This document shows, in pieces, positions 51,874-60,791 of a DNA stretch of 64,000 nt. Each line of letters opens with the position of its first letter. Positions within the stretch are counted from its first letter, which is position 1. The DNA lies in assembly GCA_017474455.1 (NCBI GenBank), contig JAFVHP010000024.1, forward strand, positions 1 through 64,000, given 5' to 3'. The notes beneath the pieces were generated by a model that did no database searches, was not told the origin of the DNA, and saw only the letters and a program-made list of their open reading frames with translations. A program made the position numbers and the translations under genes. This DNA comes from Lachnospiraceae bacterium. GTDB taxonomy: Bacteria; Bacillota; Clostridia; Lachnospirales; Lachnospiraceae.

Positions 51874-52839
51874 TTATACCAGATGGCAGGCGGCAAAATG
51901 ACCGGGCTCGATCTCCCGCAGGGCGGGCGTTTCAGTCCTGCATTTATCGCATGCCTTCGAACAGCGGCCGGCAAAGCGGCAGCCCGGCGGCGGATCGATG
52001 GGGCTGGTAACCTCGCCCTTCAGTTCGATCCTTGTCCTTGAGAGTTCGACATCCGGATCCGGGATCGGGATCGCGGAGAGCAGGGCCCGTGTATAGGGAT
52101 GCACGGGATTCTCATAAAGTCTTGTCGATTCCGTGAGCTCGACAAGGGAGCCCAGATACATGACCGCGATGCGGTCCGAAATATGCTTGACCATGGCCAG
52201 GTCGTGGGCTATGAAGAGATAAGTGAGCCCGCGTTCCTTCTGCAGGCGGATCAGGAGGTTGACGATCTGGGCCTGGATGGAAACGTCGAGGGCAGATATC
52301 GGTTCGTCGCACATGATGAATTCGGGGTCCACGGCAAGGGCCCTGGCAATGCCGATACGCTGGCGCTGGCCGCCGGAGAACTCATGGGCGAAGCGGTTGG
52401 CGTGTTCCGTATTTAACCCGACCTGGTCCAGCAGTTCATAGACACGTTTTGTGCGGTCGTTCCTGCCGGAGGCCAGCCCGTGGATATCGATGCCTTCGGC
52501 TATGATGTCGGCAACGGTCATGCGGGGGTCGAGGGACGCGTAGGGATCCTGGTAGATGATCTGGGCCCGGCTGGTGAACTTCAGCCTTGCAGCCCGGTCC
52601 ATGGCATGCACGTCTTCCCCGTCGAACAGGGAGAGACCGCCGGTCTTCGGATATACGCCCATGGCGGTGCGCCCGCAGGTCGTTTTGCCGCAGCCGGATT
52701 CGCCGACCATGCCCAGTGTCTCGCCTTTGTAGATGGTGAAGGAGACGCCGTCCACGGCTTTGAGTGTGCCGCCCGCCGACTTAAAGTATTTTTTCAGATC
52801 ACGGACCTCAAGAAGAGGCTGTCTGTCCTGTGTATTCAA
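51874..52839 (-). CDS. oppF: Oligopeptide ABC importer ATPase OppF
   Basis: 321 residues. Walker A GESGCGKTT, signature FSGGQRQRIGIARAL, Walker B FIMCDEPISALD, and the C-terminal Opp/Dpp extension with cysteines CRFAGRCSKACDKC, a feature linked with an Fe-S cluster in some OppD/MppD proteins. It pairs with OppD to drive peptide import. Its start overlaps the oppD stop by four bases. Part of oppABCDF. Confidence 0.95.
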   Translation of the reverse strand: MNTQDRQPLLEVRDLKKYFKSAGGTLKAVDGVSFTIYKGETLGMVGESGCGKTTCGRTAMGVYPKTGGLSLFDGEDVHAMDRAARLKFTSRAQIIYQDPYASLDPRMTVADIIAEGIDIHGLASGRNDRTKRVYELLDQVGLNTEHANRFAHEFSGGQRQRIGIARALAVDPEFIMCDEPISALDVSIQAQIVNLLIRLQKERGLTYLFIAHDLAMVKHISDRIAVMYLGSLVELTESTRLYENPVHPYTRALLSAIPIPDPDVELSRTRIELKGEVTSPIDPPPGCRFAGRCSKACDKCRTETPALREIEPGHFAACHLV

Positions 52840-53870
52840 TCTTTATTCTCCTGTTTTTTCAGGTTGTGCATAAATTCCGCGTCTGTCCGGGGCGCCCGTT
52901 CATCCTGCAGCCAGCAGCTGGCTTCATGACCGTCGCCGAAATCCGTTACAGGCGGTTCTTCCTCGCGGCATACGGGCATACAGTAGCGGCACCTGGTGCA
53001 GAAGGGACAGCCCTTCGGCGGGTCGAGCAGGTCCGGCGGCGTGCCTTCGATCGTCATCAGTGACTGTTTGTTCTCAAGATCGAGCCTGGGTACGGCGTTC
53101 AGGAGCGACCAGGTATACGGATGGTGCGGATGGTAGAAGATGTCGGCGGAGTTGCCGCGTTCCACGATCTTCCCGGAATACATGACACAGATCCTTTTGA
53201 CAATGCCGGCCACGACGCCCAGGTCGTGAGTGATCAGGATAATGGCGGCGCCGGTATCCTTCTGCAGCTCTTTCATCAGGTCCATGATCTGGGCCTGGAT
53301 GGTGACGTCGAGCGCGGTCGTGGGTTCATCCGCGATCAGGAGCTTCGGCCCGCAGACCAGCGCCGTCGCGATCATCGCGCGCTGGCGCATGCCGCCCGAG
53401 AACTGGTGGGGATACTCCCTGACGCGGATCTCGGGATTCGGGATGCCGACCCGGCGCAGGATCTCGACCGCTTTCCCGGCGGCTTCCGCCCTGGATGCCT
53501 TGCCGTGGACCAGCAGCACTTCTTCGATCTGTTTGCCTACCCGCATGGTGGGATCCAGGCTGGTCAGGGCATCCTGGAAGATCATGGCACACTCGTTGCC
53601 GCGGTAATCCCGCCACTGTTTCTTAGTGTTCTGAGTCAGGTCTTTTCCTTCGAACCAGATGTGGGAGCCTTCCTTCACCTCGCCGGGATCCATGATCAGT
53701 CCCATGATGGATTTGGCCGTGACGGACTTGCCGCAGCCGGATTCGCCGACGATGGCGACGGTCTCGCCGCGCTTTACGTCGAAGCTGACGCCGCGGACGG
53801 ACTGCACTTCACCGGCATATGTGTGATAGGAGACTCTCAGGTCTTCGACCTTTAAAAGCAGATCGTCCAT
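52836..53870 (-). CDS. oppD: Oligopeptide ABC importer ATPase OppD
   Basis: 344 residues. Walker A GESGCGKSV, signature FSGGMRQRAMIATAL, Walker B LLIADEPTTALD, switch ITHDLGVVA and C-terminal cysteine group CPFCTRCRYCMPVC. Forms the heterodimeric motor with OppF. It lies 26 bases after oppC. Confidence 0.95.
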   Translation of the reverse strand: MDDLLLKVEDLRVSYHTYAGEVQSVRGVSFDVKRGETVAIVGESGCGKSVTAKSIMGLIMDPGEVKEGSHIWFEGKDLTQNTKKQWRDYRGNECAMIFQDALTSLDPTMRVGKQIEEVLLVHGKASRAEAAGKAVEILRRVGIPNPEIRVREYPHQFSGGMRQRAMIATALVCGPKLLIADEPTTALDVTIQAQIMDLMKELQKDTGAAIILITHDLGVVAGIVKRICVMYSGKIVERGNSADIFYHPHHPYTWSLLNAVPRLDLENKQSLMTIEGTPPDLLDPPKGCPFCTRCRYCMPVCREEEPPVTDFGDGHEASCWLQDERAPRTDAEFMHNLKKQENKD

Positions 53871-53896
53871 ACTGCCTGTATCCTTTCAGATAACGG

Positions 53897-54859
53897 TTAT
53901 TTGCGGAGCCTGGGATCGAGCGCGTCGCGCAGGCCGTCGCCCAGGAGATTAAACGAAAGAACGATAAGGACCAGCACCAGCGCGGGGAAGAGGAGCTGGA
54001 GCGGGTAGAATTCCATGGAAGCCTGTCCGAGGGAGATCAGTACGCCCAGGGAAGTATTGGGGCTCTCGAGGCCGATCCCGAGAAAGCCCAGGGTGGATTC
54101 CTGGAAGATATAATTCGGCAGCGAGGTCGCTATGTTCAGGATCAGGATGCCGATCGTATTCGGTATGAGGTGCCGGGAGATGATCCTGCCGGGCGAGGCG
54201 CCCAGTGTCCTGGCGGCCATGATATACTCGGCATTTTTCAGCTGCAGCACGACGCCGCGGATGGCCCTGGCCGTATTGCACCAGGAGGTGACGCACAGGG
54301 CGATCAGGAGGCTGGGGATATTGTTGCCTAGGACCATCATGACCAGGATGACGACGAGCAGGTAAGGGAGGGAGCGCATGATCTCGATGATGCGCATCAT
54401 GATGTCGTCGACCCAGCCGCCGAAGAACGCCATGATGCCGCCGTAGGCGCTTCCGACGACGATCTGGACCAGCGTACAGACCACGGCGATCAGGAGGGAG
54501 ACCCTGGCGCCGTAGCAGACCCTGGCGAACAGGTCCCTGCCCAGAAGGTCCGTGCCGAACCAGTGCTCCGCGCTGGGGGGCTGGTTCTTGTTGACGGGAT
54601 CCATGGCGATGTAGTCCTGGCCGCAGAGCACGGGCCCCAGAAGGGCCATCAGCACCATCAGGACAAGGACAGCGAGGGAGATCATGGCGACAGGATTCTT
54701 TTTCAGCCTCCGCCAGGCATCCTGCGCATAGGTTATGGTGGGGCGCGCGATGGCTTCCTTATCGGAATCCAGGCAGCCTTCTATGGTAAAGCGCGGATCA
54801 GCAGCCGCGGCGTTTGTATTTATATTCATATCCGTATCCGGAGTTTTTATCTTTTCCAT
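53897..54859 (-). CDS. oppC: Oligopeptide ABC importer permease OppC
   Basis: 320 residues with an N-terminal cytosolic tail, a first helix near residue 57, and five further helices. The ATPase-docking EAA loop reads MAARTLGASPGRIISRHLIPN. The helix arrangement and GTDLLGRDLFARVCYGAR segment are standard for OppC/DppC. It follows oppB by five bases. Confidence 0.95.
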   Translation of the reverse strand: MEKIKTPDTDMNINTNAAAADPRFTIEGCLDSDKEAIARPTITYAQDAWRRLKKNPVAMISLAVLVLMVLMALLGPVLCGQDYIAMDPVNKNQPPSAEHWFGTDLLGRDLFARVCYGARVSLLIAVVCTLVQIVVGSAYGGIMAFFGGWVDDIMMRIIEIMRSLPYLLVVILVMMVLGNNIPSLLIALCVTSWCNTARAIRGVVLQLKNAEYIMAARTLGASPGRIISRHLIPNTIGILILNIATSLPNYIFQESTLGFLGIGLESPNTSLGVLISLGQASMEFYPLQLLFPALVLVLIVLSFNLLGDGLRDALDPRLRK

Positions 54860-54864
54860 ACTGC

Positions 54865-55818
54865 TTATTTGTGCAGGCGGATCCGGGGATCCACGAGGGT
54901 ATAGAGAATATCGACAAGAAAGACGACCACTACATAAAGGGCGGCCATCAGGACCGTCTGCCCCAGGACGATGGAAAGGTCGCGGGACTGCACGGATTCA
55001 ACATAATAACGGCCGAAACCGGGTATCGAGATGATCTTTTCGATGAAGAACGAACCGGTCAGGGCGAAGGCGACGCTCATGGGGAGCGAAGTGATGATCG
55101 GGATAAAGCTGTTGCGGAGCACGTGCCGCCGGATGACCTGGGCTTCGGACAGGCCCTTCGCCCTTGCCGCCAGGACGTAATCCTGGCCCACGACGTCCAG
55201 CATGGATGTCTTTAAAAGGCGCGAATAGGTGGCGATATAGGAGAAACAGCCGGTCAGCGTAGGCAGGACCGTGTACTTCCATCCGCCCAGCCACAGGTCT
55301 TTCCCCTTCGGCCAGCCGATGATGGGGAACAGATGCAGCCTCCCGGCTACATATTTCTGCAGCAGGAGGCCGAAGATCAGCGTGGGTACGGAGATCATGA
55401 GTACCGAGAAAAAGATGACGAGATAGTCTATCCAGGTGCCGCGGAACATCGCGGCCAGAACGCCCAGCAGGAGCCCGACGGTGATGCCGATGATGACTGT
55501 CTGGAGCCCGAGCCTTGCGGACGGGGCCAGCGTTTCCTTCAGCAGGCGGCTGATATCGTAGCCGGGCATGGTGACGGATTCGCCGAAATCTCCCTTCAGC
55601 ATGCCTTTCATCGTAATGACGTACCGTTCGAGGACAGGCTTGTCCAGCCCGTATTTGAGATACAGGTTATTGCGTACGGATTCGGGCAGGCGGTCAGCCC
55701 TGGATTCCAGGGGATCGCCGGGAACTGCGGCCAGGAGGAAAAACGTCGCGGTGGCTATGATGAACAGGGTGATGAACATCTCGACCAGCCGTTTCAGGAT
55801 ATACTTCAGCGTCTGCAT
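54865..55818 (-). CDS. oppB: Oligopeptide ABC importer permease OppB
   Basis: 317 residues, six predicted helices. The N-terminal ILKRLVEMFITLFIIATATF helix, the PGDP motif and the EAA loop LAARAKGLSEAQVIRRHVLRN identify OppB/DppB. It forms the membrane pore with OppC. It is separated from oppA by a 99-base gap with a hairpin. Confidence 0.95.
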   Translation of the reverse strand: MQTLKYILKRLVEMFITLFIIATATFFLLAAVPGDPLESRADRLPESVRNNLYLKYGLDKPVLERYVITMKGMLKGDFGESVTMPGYDISRLLKETLAPSARLGLQTVIIGITVGLLLGVLAAMFRGTWIDYLVIFFSVLMISVPTLIFGLLLQKYVAGRLHLFPIIGWPKGKDLWLGGWKYTVLPTLTGCFSYIATYSRLLKTSMLDVVGQDYVLAARAKGLSEAQVIRRHVLRNSFIPIITSLPMSVAFALTGSFFIEKIISIPGFGRYYVESVQSRDLSIVLGQTVLMAALYVVVVFLVDILYTLVDPRIRLHK

Positions 55819-55867
55819 GGATTTTGCCCGTCGCTCCTTTGCTTGGATTGATAGATGGATGCAAACA

Positions 55868-55897
55868 CAGAGCCTGCAGCATGTGCCGCAGGCTCTG
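55868..55897 (-). terminator. Hairpin between oppA and oppB
   Basis: A perfect 10-bp stem (CAGAGCCTGC/GCAGGCTCTG, 10-base loop), followed on the minus strand by TGTTTGC. Probably a partial terminator or RNA-stabilising hairpin that keeps oppA mRNA in excess. Confidence 0.75.
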
Positions 55898-55917
55898 CAT
55901 GGTCATCTGTTAAAAGA

Positions 55918-57702
55918 TCATTCGATCACGTAAGCGCGTGAGAAGTCAAGCCTCGGGCCGACGAAAGGACATTCGATACCCTTGACCTTGTTGCTGATGC
56001 AGATGATGGTATCTGTGTACATATAAGGGATAGCGGCAACTTCATCCAGGACGACCCACTTCTCGGCGGCCGCGAAGATCTCTTCACGGGCCTTGTCGTC
56101 AGTGGTCGTTGCCAGGTCAGCCGTGATCTCATCGAATACGGCTGCCAGTTCCTGTGTCCATCCGGAATAACGGATAGAAGTGCCGTGGCTGCTCCACATC
56201 TCAAGGAACGCGATGGGATCGTTGTAGTCGCCGTTCCAGCCGGCCTGTCCGATATCATATTCGCCGGCGTTCCTGGCTTCGCGGAACAGGGAGCTGTCGC
56301 CCTTGACATCAACATTGACAGTGATGCCGAACGTGGTCTCCCATACGTTCTTCCAGTAATCCTGCTGCTGCTTTTTGATGACAGAGTCGCCTGTGCAGAG
56401 ATAGGTCAGAGTTACTTCGGAAAGATCCCTTGTATCGCCGAGCTCTTCCATGCCTTCCTTGAAGAGGGCCTGAAGCTTTTCGGTATCCAGCGCGTACTCA
56501 TCGAAAACGGGCTTTAAGGGTTCGGCCACGTCATCGCGGAAGTTCAGGCTGCCGCCCATAACGCCGTAAGGAACGAAACCGTAAGCCGGATTGTTGCGGT
56601 CAAAGATGACCTTTGTGAACTCTTCACGGTTGCAGGCAAGCGAGAGGGCAAGACGGATCTTCTGGGATTCCATAAGGCCGGAAGTGGAGTTGCCCTGGCG
56701 GTTGAAGTAGAAATAAGTGACGTTCGGGAAGTATCCGTTGACGGTGGTGTAATCGCCCGCGATCGTGCCGTCGCGGTAAGGAGCCACATAGTCGCCTGAA
56801 GGCTGGAGTGCAGCCAGCTCATTGTTCTGGAACATGGTGTTCTGTGTGGAGACTTCCTCTATGTTGATGAGGGTGACCTCGGTAAGCTTTACGTTCTCAG
56901 CATCCCAGAAGCTCTCGTTCTTTGTCAGGACGACCTGGTTGTCCTTGATGAATTCGGACACGACGAAAGGTCCGCACCAGACATGGGTGGAAGGATCCGT
57001 GTCATACATGTCGCCGGCGGCTTCGATCACGTCCAGACGGACGGGATCCATGTAAGTCGTGCTGATCATGGACATGAACTGGGGAGCCGCGCTCTTTAAT
57101 GTGACCTGGAGGGTAGTGTCGTCAAGCGCTTCTACGGCAAGCGCGTCCATGGCCGCTTCGATGTCGGCATCGGTCGCTTCTTCGGCATCCATTGTGTAGA
57201 GTTCGGTCCCTCCGACGATATCGCCGATGAAGGAAGCGAAGTCAAAAGCGTTCCTGGGATCGCCGATCCTCTTCCAGGAATCGACAAAGTTCTGGGCAGT
57301 GACCTGTACGCCGTCACTCCAGTAATACTCCCTCAGATGGAAGGTATAAACAGTTCCGTCATCGCTGATATCCCAGCTTTCGGCACCCGCGGGACGAAGG
57401 ACGTCATTACCGTTCTCGTCGACTCCGGGACGGACGAGGCCTTCCAGGACCATGGACTGGAGCTGGATCTCCTGCTCGGAATAGTTCGCGTTGTTGTCGA
57501 AAGAATAGAAGTTGGTGGCTGTCCAGGGGATCTGGATCGTCTGGTCGGCAGCCAGGACTTCTTCACCGGAAGCCTCCGCAGCGGCTTCACCTGCTTCTGC
57601 TGCCGGGGCCTCGGCGGTTCCCGCACCGGCGGCAGCGCAGCCGGCCAGCATGGAAACAGCAAGGACAGAGGACAGCAGGATCGTCATCAGTCTCTTTTTC
57701 AT
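55918..57702 (-). CDS. oppA: Oligopeptide-binding lipoprotein OppA
   Basis: 594 residues. Lipoprotein signal with lipobox LAGC and Cys22, Ala/Glu linker to about residue 50, then the family 5 peptide-binding fold (LVRPGVDENGNDVLRPAGAESW region with PAGAESWDISDDG, FHLREYYWSDG, NREEFTKVIFD). It captures peptides outside the cell and delivers them to OppBC. A strong GGAGG site and extended -10 promoter precede it. Confidence 0.95.
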   Translation of the reverse strand: MKKRLMTILLSSVLAVSMLAGCAAAGAGTAEAPAAEAGEAAAEASGEEVLAADQTIQIPWTATNFYSFDNNANYSEQEIQLQSMVLEGLVRPGVDENGNDVLRPAGAESWDISDDGTVYTFHLREYYWSDGVQVTAQNFVDSWKRIGDPRNAFDFASFIGDIVGGTELYTMDAEEATDADIEAAMDALAVEALDDTTLQVTLKSAAPQFMSMISTTYMDPVRLDVIEAAGDMYDTDPSTHVWCGPFVVSEFIKDNQVVLTKNESFWDAENVKLTEVTLINIEEVSTQNTMFQNNELAALQPSGDYVAPYRDGTIAGDYTTVNGYFPNVTYFYFNRQGNSTSGLMESQKIRLALSLACNREEFTKVIFDRNNPAYGFVPYGVMGGSLNFRDDVAEPLKPVFDEYALDTEKLQALFKEGMEELGDTRDLSEVTLTYLCTGDSVIKKQQQDYWKNVWETTFGITVNVDVKGDSSLFREARNAGEYDIGQAGWNGDYNDPIAFLEMWSSHGTSIRYSGWTQELAAVFDEITADLATTTDDKAREEIFAAAEKWVVLDEVAAIPYMYTDTIICISNKVKGIECPFVGPRLDFSRAYVIE

Positions 57703-57741
57703 TACATTTCCTCCGTGAAATTTAGAGTGTTAACTGCATAT

Positions 57742-58951
57742 TTAAACATTATAACAGCTTCCCAGTGCATCCAACAGCTTTTTCACGTCAGCAGCGGTCG
57801 TAAAGGGAGAAACAGATATCCGGATAAAGCCTTCTTTCCCCTGGCTGACGAATACTTTCCGTTCGGCAAGCGCTCTGGTCAGGGCAGCGCAGCCGCCTTC
57901 ACAGCTGCCGGTACAAAGAAGCAGGCTGTGGCAGCGGTGAGCCGGATCCGTGCAGCCGGCGGTCTTTATCCCGAGCCGGTCCAGCCCGGCCAGGATCTCG
58001 TCACAGCATTCGCCGATATGCGCAGAGATCTCATCCATACCGATCGAGAGCAGGCGTTTCAGTCCGGATCTTAAAACATATATCCCTTCGAAGGGGAGCG
58101 TACCGGCTTCCAGCATCCGGGCATCTGTCCTGTCGATCGTAAGCTCGCACTTATCCCTGTCGAAACGGGAAGCCTCATTGGGGCCCGCAAAGACCGGGTG
58201 CAGAGCCGGCAGCAGCCTGTCGCTGCAGTAAACGAAACCCGCGCCTTCGGTGGCGAGAAGACCTTTATAGCAGCAGGTGCAAAGACCGTCGACGCCAAGG
58301 TCCTGCACGTCTACCGGAATGAAGCCCAGGGCCTGGATCGCGTCGGTGATCACGAAGATGCCGCGCCTGTGCGCTTCTTCGCAGAGATACTTTAAGTCGG
58401 TCCTGTAACCGCTGGAAGACTGCACATAGCTTAAGGCAATGACCTTTGTATCCTCATCCGCGGCGTTAAGGAGGTCTTCAGCCGTGACATACAGACCGTT
58501 TTCGGCTTTTACGACGCGGACCTCGAAGCCTTTTTCGCGAAGGTGCAGGCAGGGCAGCAGGACAGCGACATGTTCTATATCGCAGACGACGATGTTTTCG
58601 GGCTTTTGACCGTCCGGGCCCCGGCCCCGCCATTCAAGGGACTGGAGCAGCAGGTTCATGCCCTGCGTGGTATTCAGTGTGAAAGCGAGATTTTTAACGG
58701 AAGGCGCGTTCAGGAACGAGACGGCCAGTGACCTGGTCTCGTTTGATCACGTCGATCGTACGGCCCTTGCCGGAACCTCCGGCTTTAACAATGCCGGGAT
58801 AGATGTCGGATTTGTCCCTGAAGTATTCAGCGGCGGCCTCCTCCTGGAAGCGGGCCCCGCAGTTCTCATAGGCAATATCAAAAAAAGCATATTCGTTCGC
58901 GGCCGGGAACTGGCTGCGGAGTTCACCGACCCATGGTCTTTCCTTAATCAT
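57742..58951 (-). pseudogene. Class V aminotransferase/cysteine desulfurase-like protein, frameshifted
   Basis: The first 80 or so residues (from 58951) and the remaining 300 (to 57742) are in different frames; the total of 1210 bases is not a multiple of three. The frames join at about 58735-58745, where VIKR in the first frame should continue ETRSLAVSFLNAPS in the second. The later part shows the class V marks DIEHVA, DAIQALGFIPVD and the PLP-lysine loop CCYKGLLATEGAG. It overlaps the ornithine cyclodeaminase-like gene by 8 bases and would act with it on an amino acid. Confidence 0.85.
57748..57756 (-). promoter_or_regulatory. Extended -10 promoter of the opp operon
   Basis: TGTTATAAT on the minus strand, 45 bases before oppA and inside the last codons of the upstream aminotransferase gene. 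The -35 is weak. Confidence 0.7.
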
Positions 58952-59897
58952 TTTCCGTTACCCTGTCGTATAGATATTTGGCTGCGGCGATGTCTTCCAC
59001 CGCCAGTCCCAGCGCTTCGAATACAGTGATCTGGTCATCGCTTTCGCGGCCGGGGATCTTCTTCAGAAGGATATCCCCGATGGTGCCGCGCAGGTGTTCC
59101 CTGGTGATAACGCCTTCCTTAAGCGGGAAGAGATAATCCCCGCTTTCATGTTCAACGGAATCGATACTGTCACCGAAAAATGCCGCCCTCCTGACCGCTT
59201 CGGAATCCAGTTCCCTTGCGTTCGGGGCGCACGCGCCGACAGCGTTTATGTGCGCGCCGCTCTTGAGCCAGCTTCCGCACAGGACGGGCAAGGCGGAGGG
59301 GGTCACGGTGCAGATGATATCCGCGTCCCTGACGGCTTCTTCGGCGGTATCGCAGACACGGATGTCGATGCCTCTGGCGGCACCTTCACCTGCCTTTGCG
59401 GCAAGTGCCCCTGCCGCCTCAGGGAAAGCATCCCATAAAGTGATCGTTTTTATGTCAAAGAAAGGGACGATGGCATCGATATGGCTTTCGCCCTGGGTGC
59501 CGCAGCCGAGGATGCAGAGCCGGGAACTGTCCGGCCTTGCCAGAAGGCGTGTGGCTACGGCCGAGACGGCTCCGGTACGGATCTTTGTAACGCTGGTGGC
59601 ATCAATACCCGCAAGAAGGGAACCGTGCTCCGATTCGAACAGGAGGATCTGTCCCTGGTGGGAAGGGTAGCCGCTCCCGCGGTTGGTGTGGTAAACGCTG
59701 ATGGTCTTTACTCCGAAATATCCGTCGAACCAGCCCGGCATAAGGCCGAGTACATTGGTATTGGGCAGGTTGATGGCCGTCCGCAGATACTGGACACAGG
59801 AACCTTCGGCCAGTTCATACAGTGTCTTTTCCATCAGTTCGACGCAGTCGGTACTTTTTAAGTGTTCTTCCACACAGGCGCTGTCAAGAATGATCAT
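58944..59897 (-). CDS. Ornithine cyclodeaminase/mu-crystallin family protein
   Basis: 317 residues from the ATG at 59897, chosen for GAAAGGA just upstream; an ATG seven codons earlier lacks a site. The NAD-binding block CILGCGTQGESHI (about residues 129-141), ATSVTKIRTGAVSAVAT and a late ADIICTVTPS segment are family marks. Members deaminate ornithine to proline or reduce ketimines/imino acids. Its partner downstream is a PLP enzyme of class V, so a two-step amino acid conversion is likely, substrate unknown. Confidence 0.9.
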   Translation of the reverse strand: MIILDSACVEEHLKSTDCVELMEKTLYELAEGSCVQYLRTAINLPNTNVLGLMPGWFDGYFGVKTISVYHTNRGSGYPSHQGQILLFESEHGSLLAGIDATSVTKIRTGAVSAVATRLLARPDSSRLCILGCGTQGESHIDAIVPFFDIKTITLWDAFPEAAGALAAKAGEGAARGIDIRVCDTAEEAVRDADIICTVTPSALPVLCGSWLKSGAHINAVGACAPNARELDSEAVRRAAFFGDSIDSVEHESGDYLFPLKEGVITREHLRGTIGDILLKKIPGRESDDQITVFEALGLAVEDIAAAKYLYDRVTEND

Positions 59898-59945
59898 AGT
59901 CTGCTGTCCTTTCTTCATTTATAATGAATGATGACTTACATGCAG

Positions 59946-59973
59946 ATTTTATCAGAATGCCGTGCTTATTCAA
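59946..59973 (-). promoter_or_regulatory. Promoter of the cyclodeaminase/aminotransferase operon
   Basis: Minus-strand -35 TTGAAT (59968-59973), 16-base spacer, extended -10 TGATAAAAT (TAAAAT at 59946-59951). Confidence 0.7.
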
Positions 59974-60065
59974 AGCAACTGCAGGCATCGGCTGCACATC
60001 AGGAAACCGGATATAACGGCAGCCGGCAGGTAGGCTAAGGACGGCTGAAAAGGAAGGACAGTTCA

Positions 60066-60569
60066 ATGAAAGAAAAGATCAGGATCACAGAGTATGCGCA
60101 GCTGATAACGGAAAAGCTCTCCAAAGGGATACTGCTCAATACGAAGGCGGATAAGTTCAACAGTATGGTGATCGGCTGGGGCCATCTGGGCACGGTCTGG
60201 GGCAGGCAGACATTCATTGTCTATGTCCGGCAGAGCAGGTATACCAAAAAGCAGCTGGATGCCGCCGGTGAATTCACCGTCAGCGTCCCGCTTGGCGACA
60301 CTGACATGCATATATGGGAAGTCTGCGGCAGGATGAGCGGCAGTGATACCGATAAGGTAAAAGAGGCAGGACTTACTCTTGAAGAACCTGAAGTGATCAG
60401 TACGCCCGGTGTAAAGGAATACCCGCTGACGATCGAATGCCGGGTCCTCTATTCACAGGACCAGGTCCTTGAGAAACTGCCGGAGGACATCCGGACCAGG
60501 ACCTATGCCGACGGGGATTTCCACACCATGTACGTCGGCGAGATCCTCGACGCGTATATCATCAAATAA
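60066..60569 (+). CDS. Flavin reductase-family (flavoredoxin-like) protein
   Basis: 167 residues of the FMN-binding split-barrel flavin reductase family: the NSMVIGWGHLGTVWGRQTF block binds FMN, and QSRYTKKQLDAAGEFTVSVP and the C-terminal DGDFHTMYVGEILD strand are typical of flavoredoxins. Such proteins transfer electrons or reduce flavins and disulfides in anaerobes. AAGGAAGGA precedes the ATG. Monocistronic, followed by a terminator inside a long palindrome. Confidence 0.92.
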   Translation: MKEKIRITEYAQLITEKLSKGILLNTKADKFNSMVIGWGHLGTVWGRQTFIVYVRQSRYTKKQLDAAGEFTVSVPLGDTDMHIWEVCGRMSGSDTDKVKEAGLTLEEPEVISTPGVKEYPLTIECRVLYSQDQVLEKLPEDIRTRTYADGDFHTMYVGEILDAYIIK

Positions 60570-60587
60570 TACTTTTTTCTGGTCCTT

Positions 60588-60780
60588 GCCGGCGCTGACC
60601 GGCAGACACTGTGGTCTTACAAAGCATTCCGAAGGCGCTTTCGCTTGGATGTGCTTGCTCGCGTTACATAGGACACCAAAAAAGAGAAGCCGGTCAGCGC
60701 CGGCTTCTCTTTTTTATACGGTGTCCAAGTAACGAGCAGCACATACACTTCGGAATTGCTTCATATGACCACAGTGTCTG
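60588..60780. repeat. Long imperfect palindrome around a terminator
   Basis: The outer arms 60603-60677 and 60720-60780 are imperfect inverted copies, both ending CAGACACTGTGGTC. The centre is the terminator hairpin at 60678-60715. In addition 60588-60603 is an exact reverse complement of 60688-60703, so an alternative fold could break the terminator. It lies between convergent genes. Confidence 0.85.
60678..60715. terminator. Bidirectional terminator at the palindrome centre
   Basis: A perfect 16-bp stem (AAAAAAGAGAAGCCGG/CCGGCTTCTCTTTTTT, 6-base loop), with T-runs on both strands, between the flavin reductase and MATE genes. Confidence 0.95.
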
Positions 60781-60791
60781 TTGTTTTTTCG

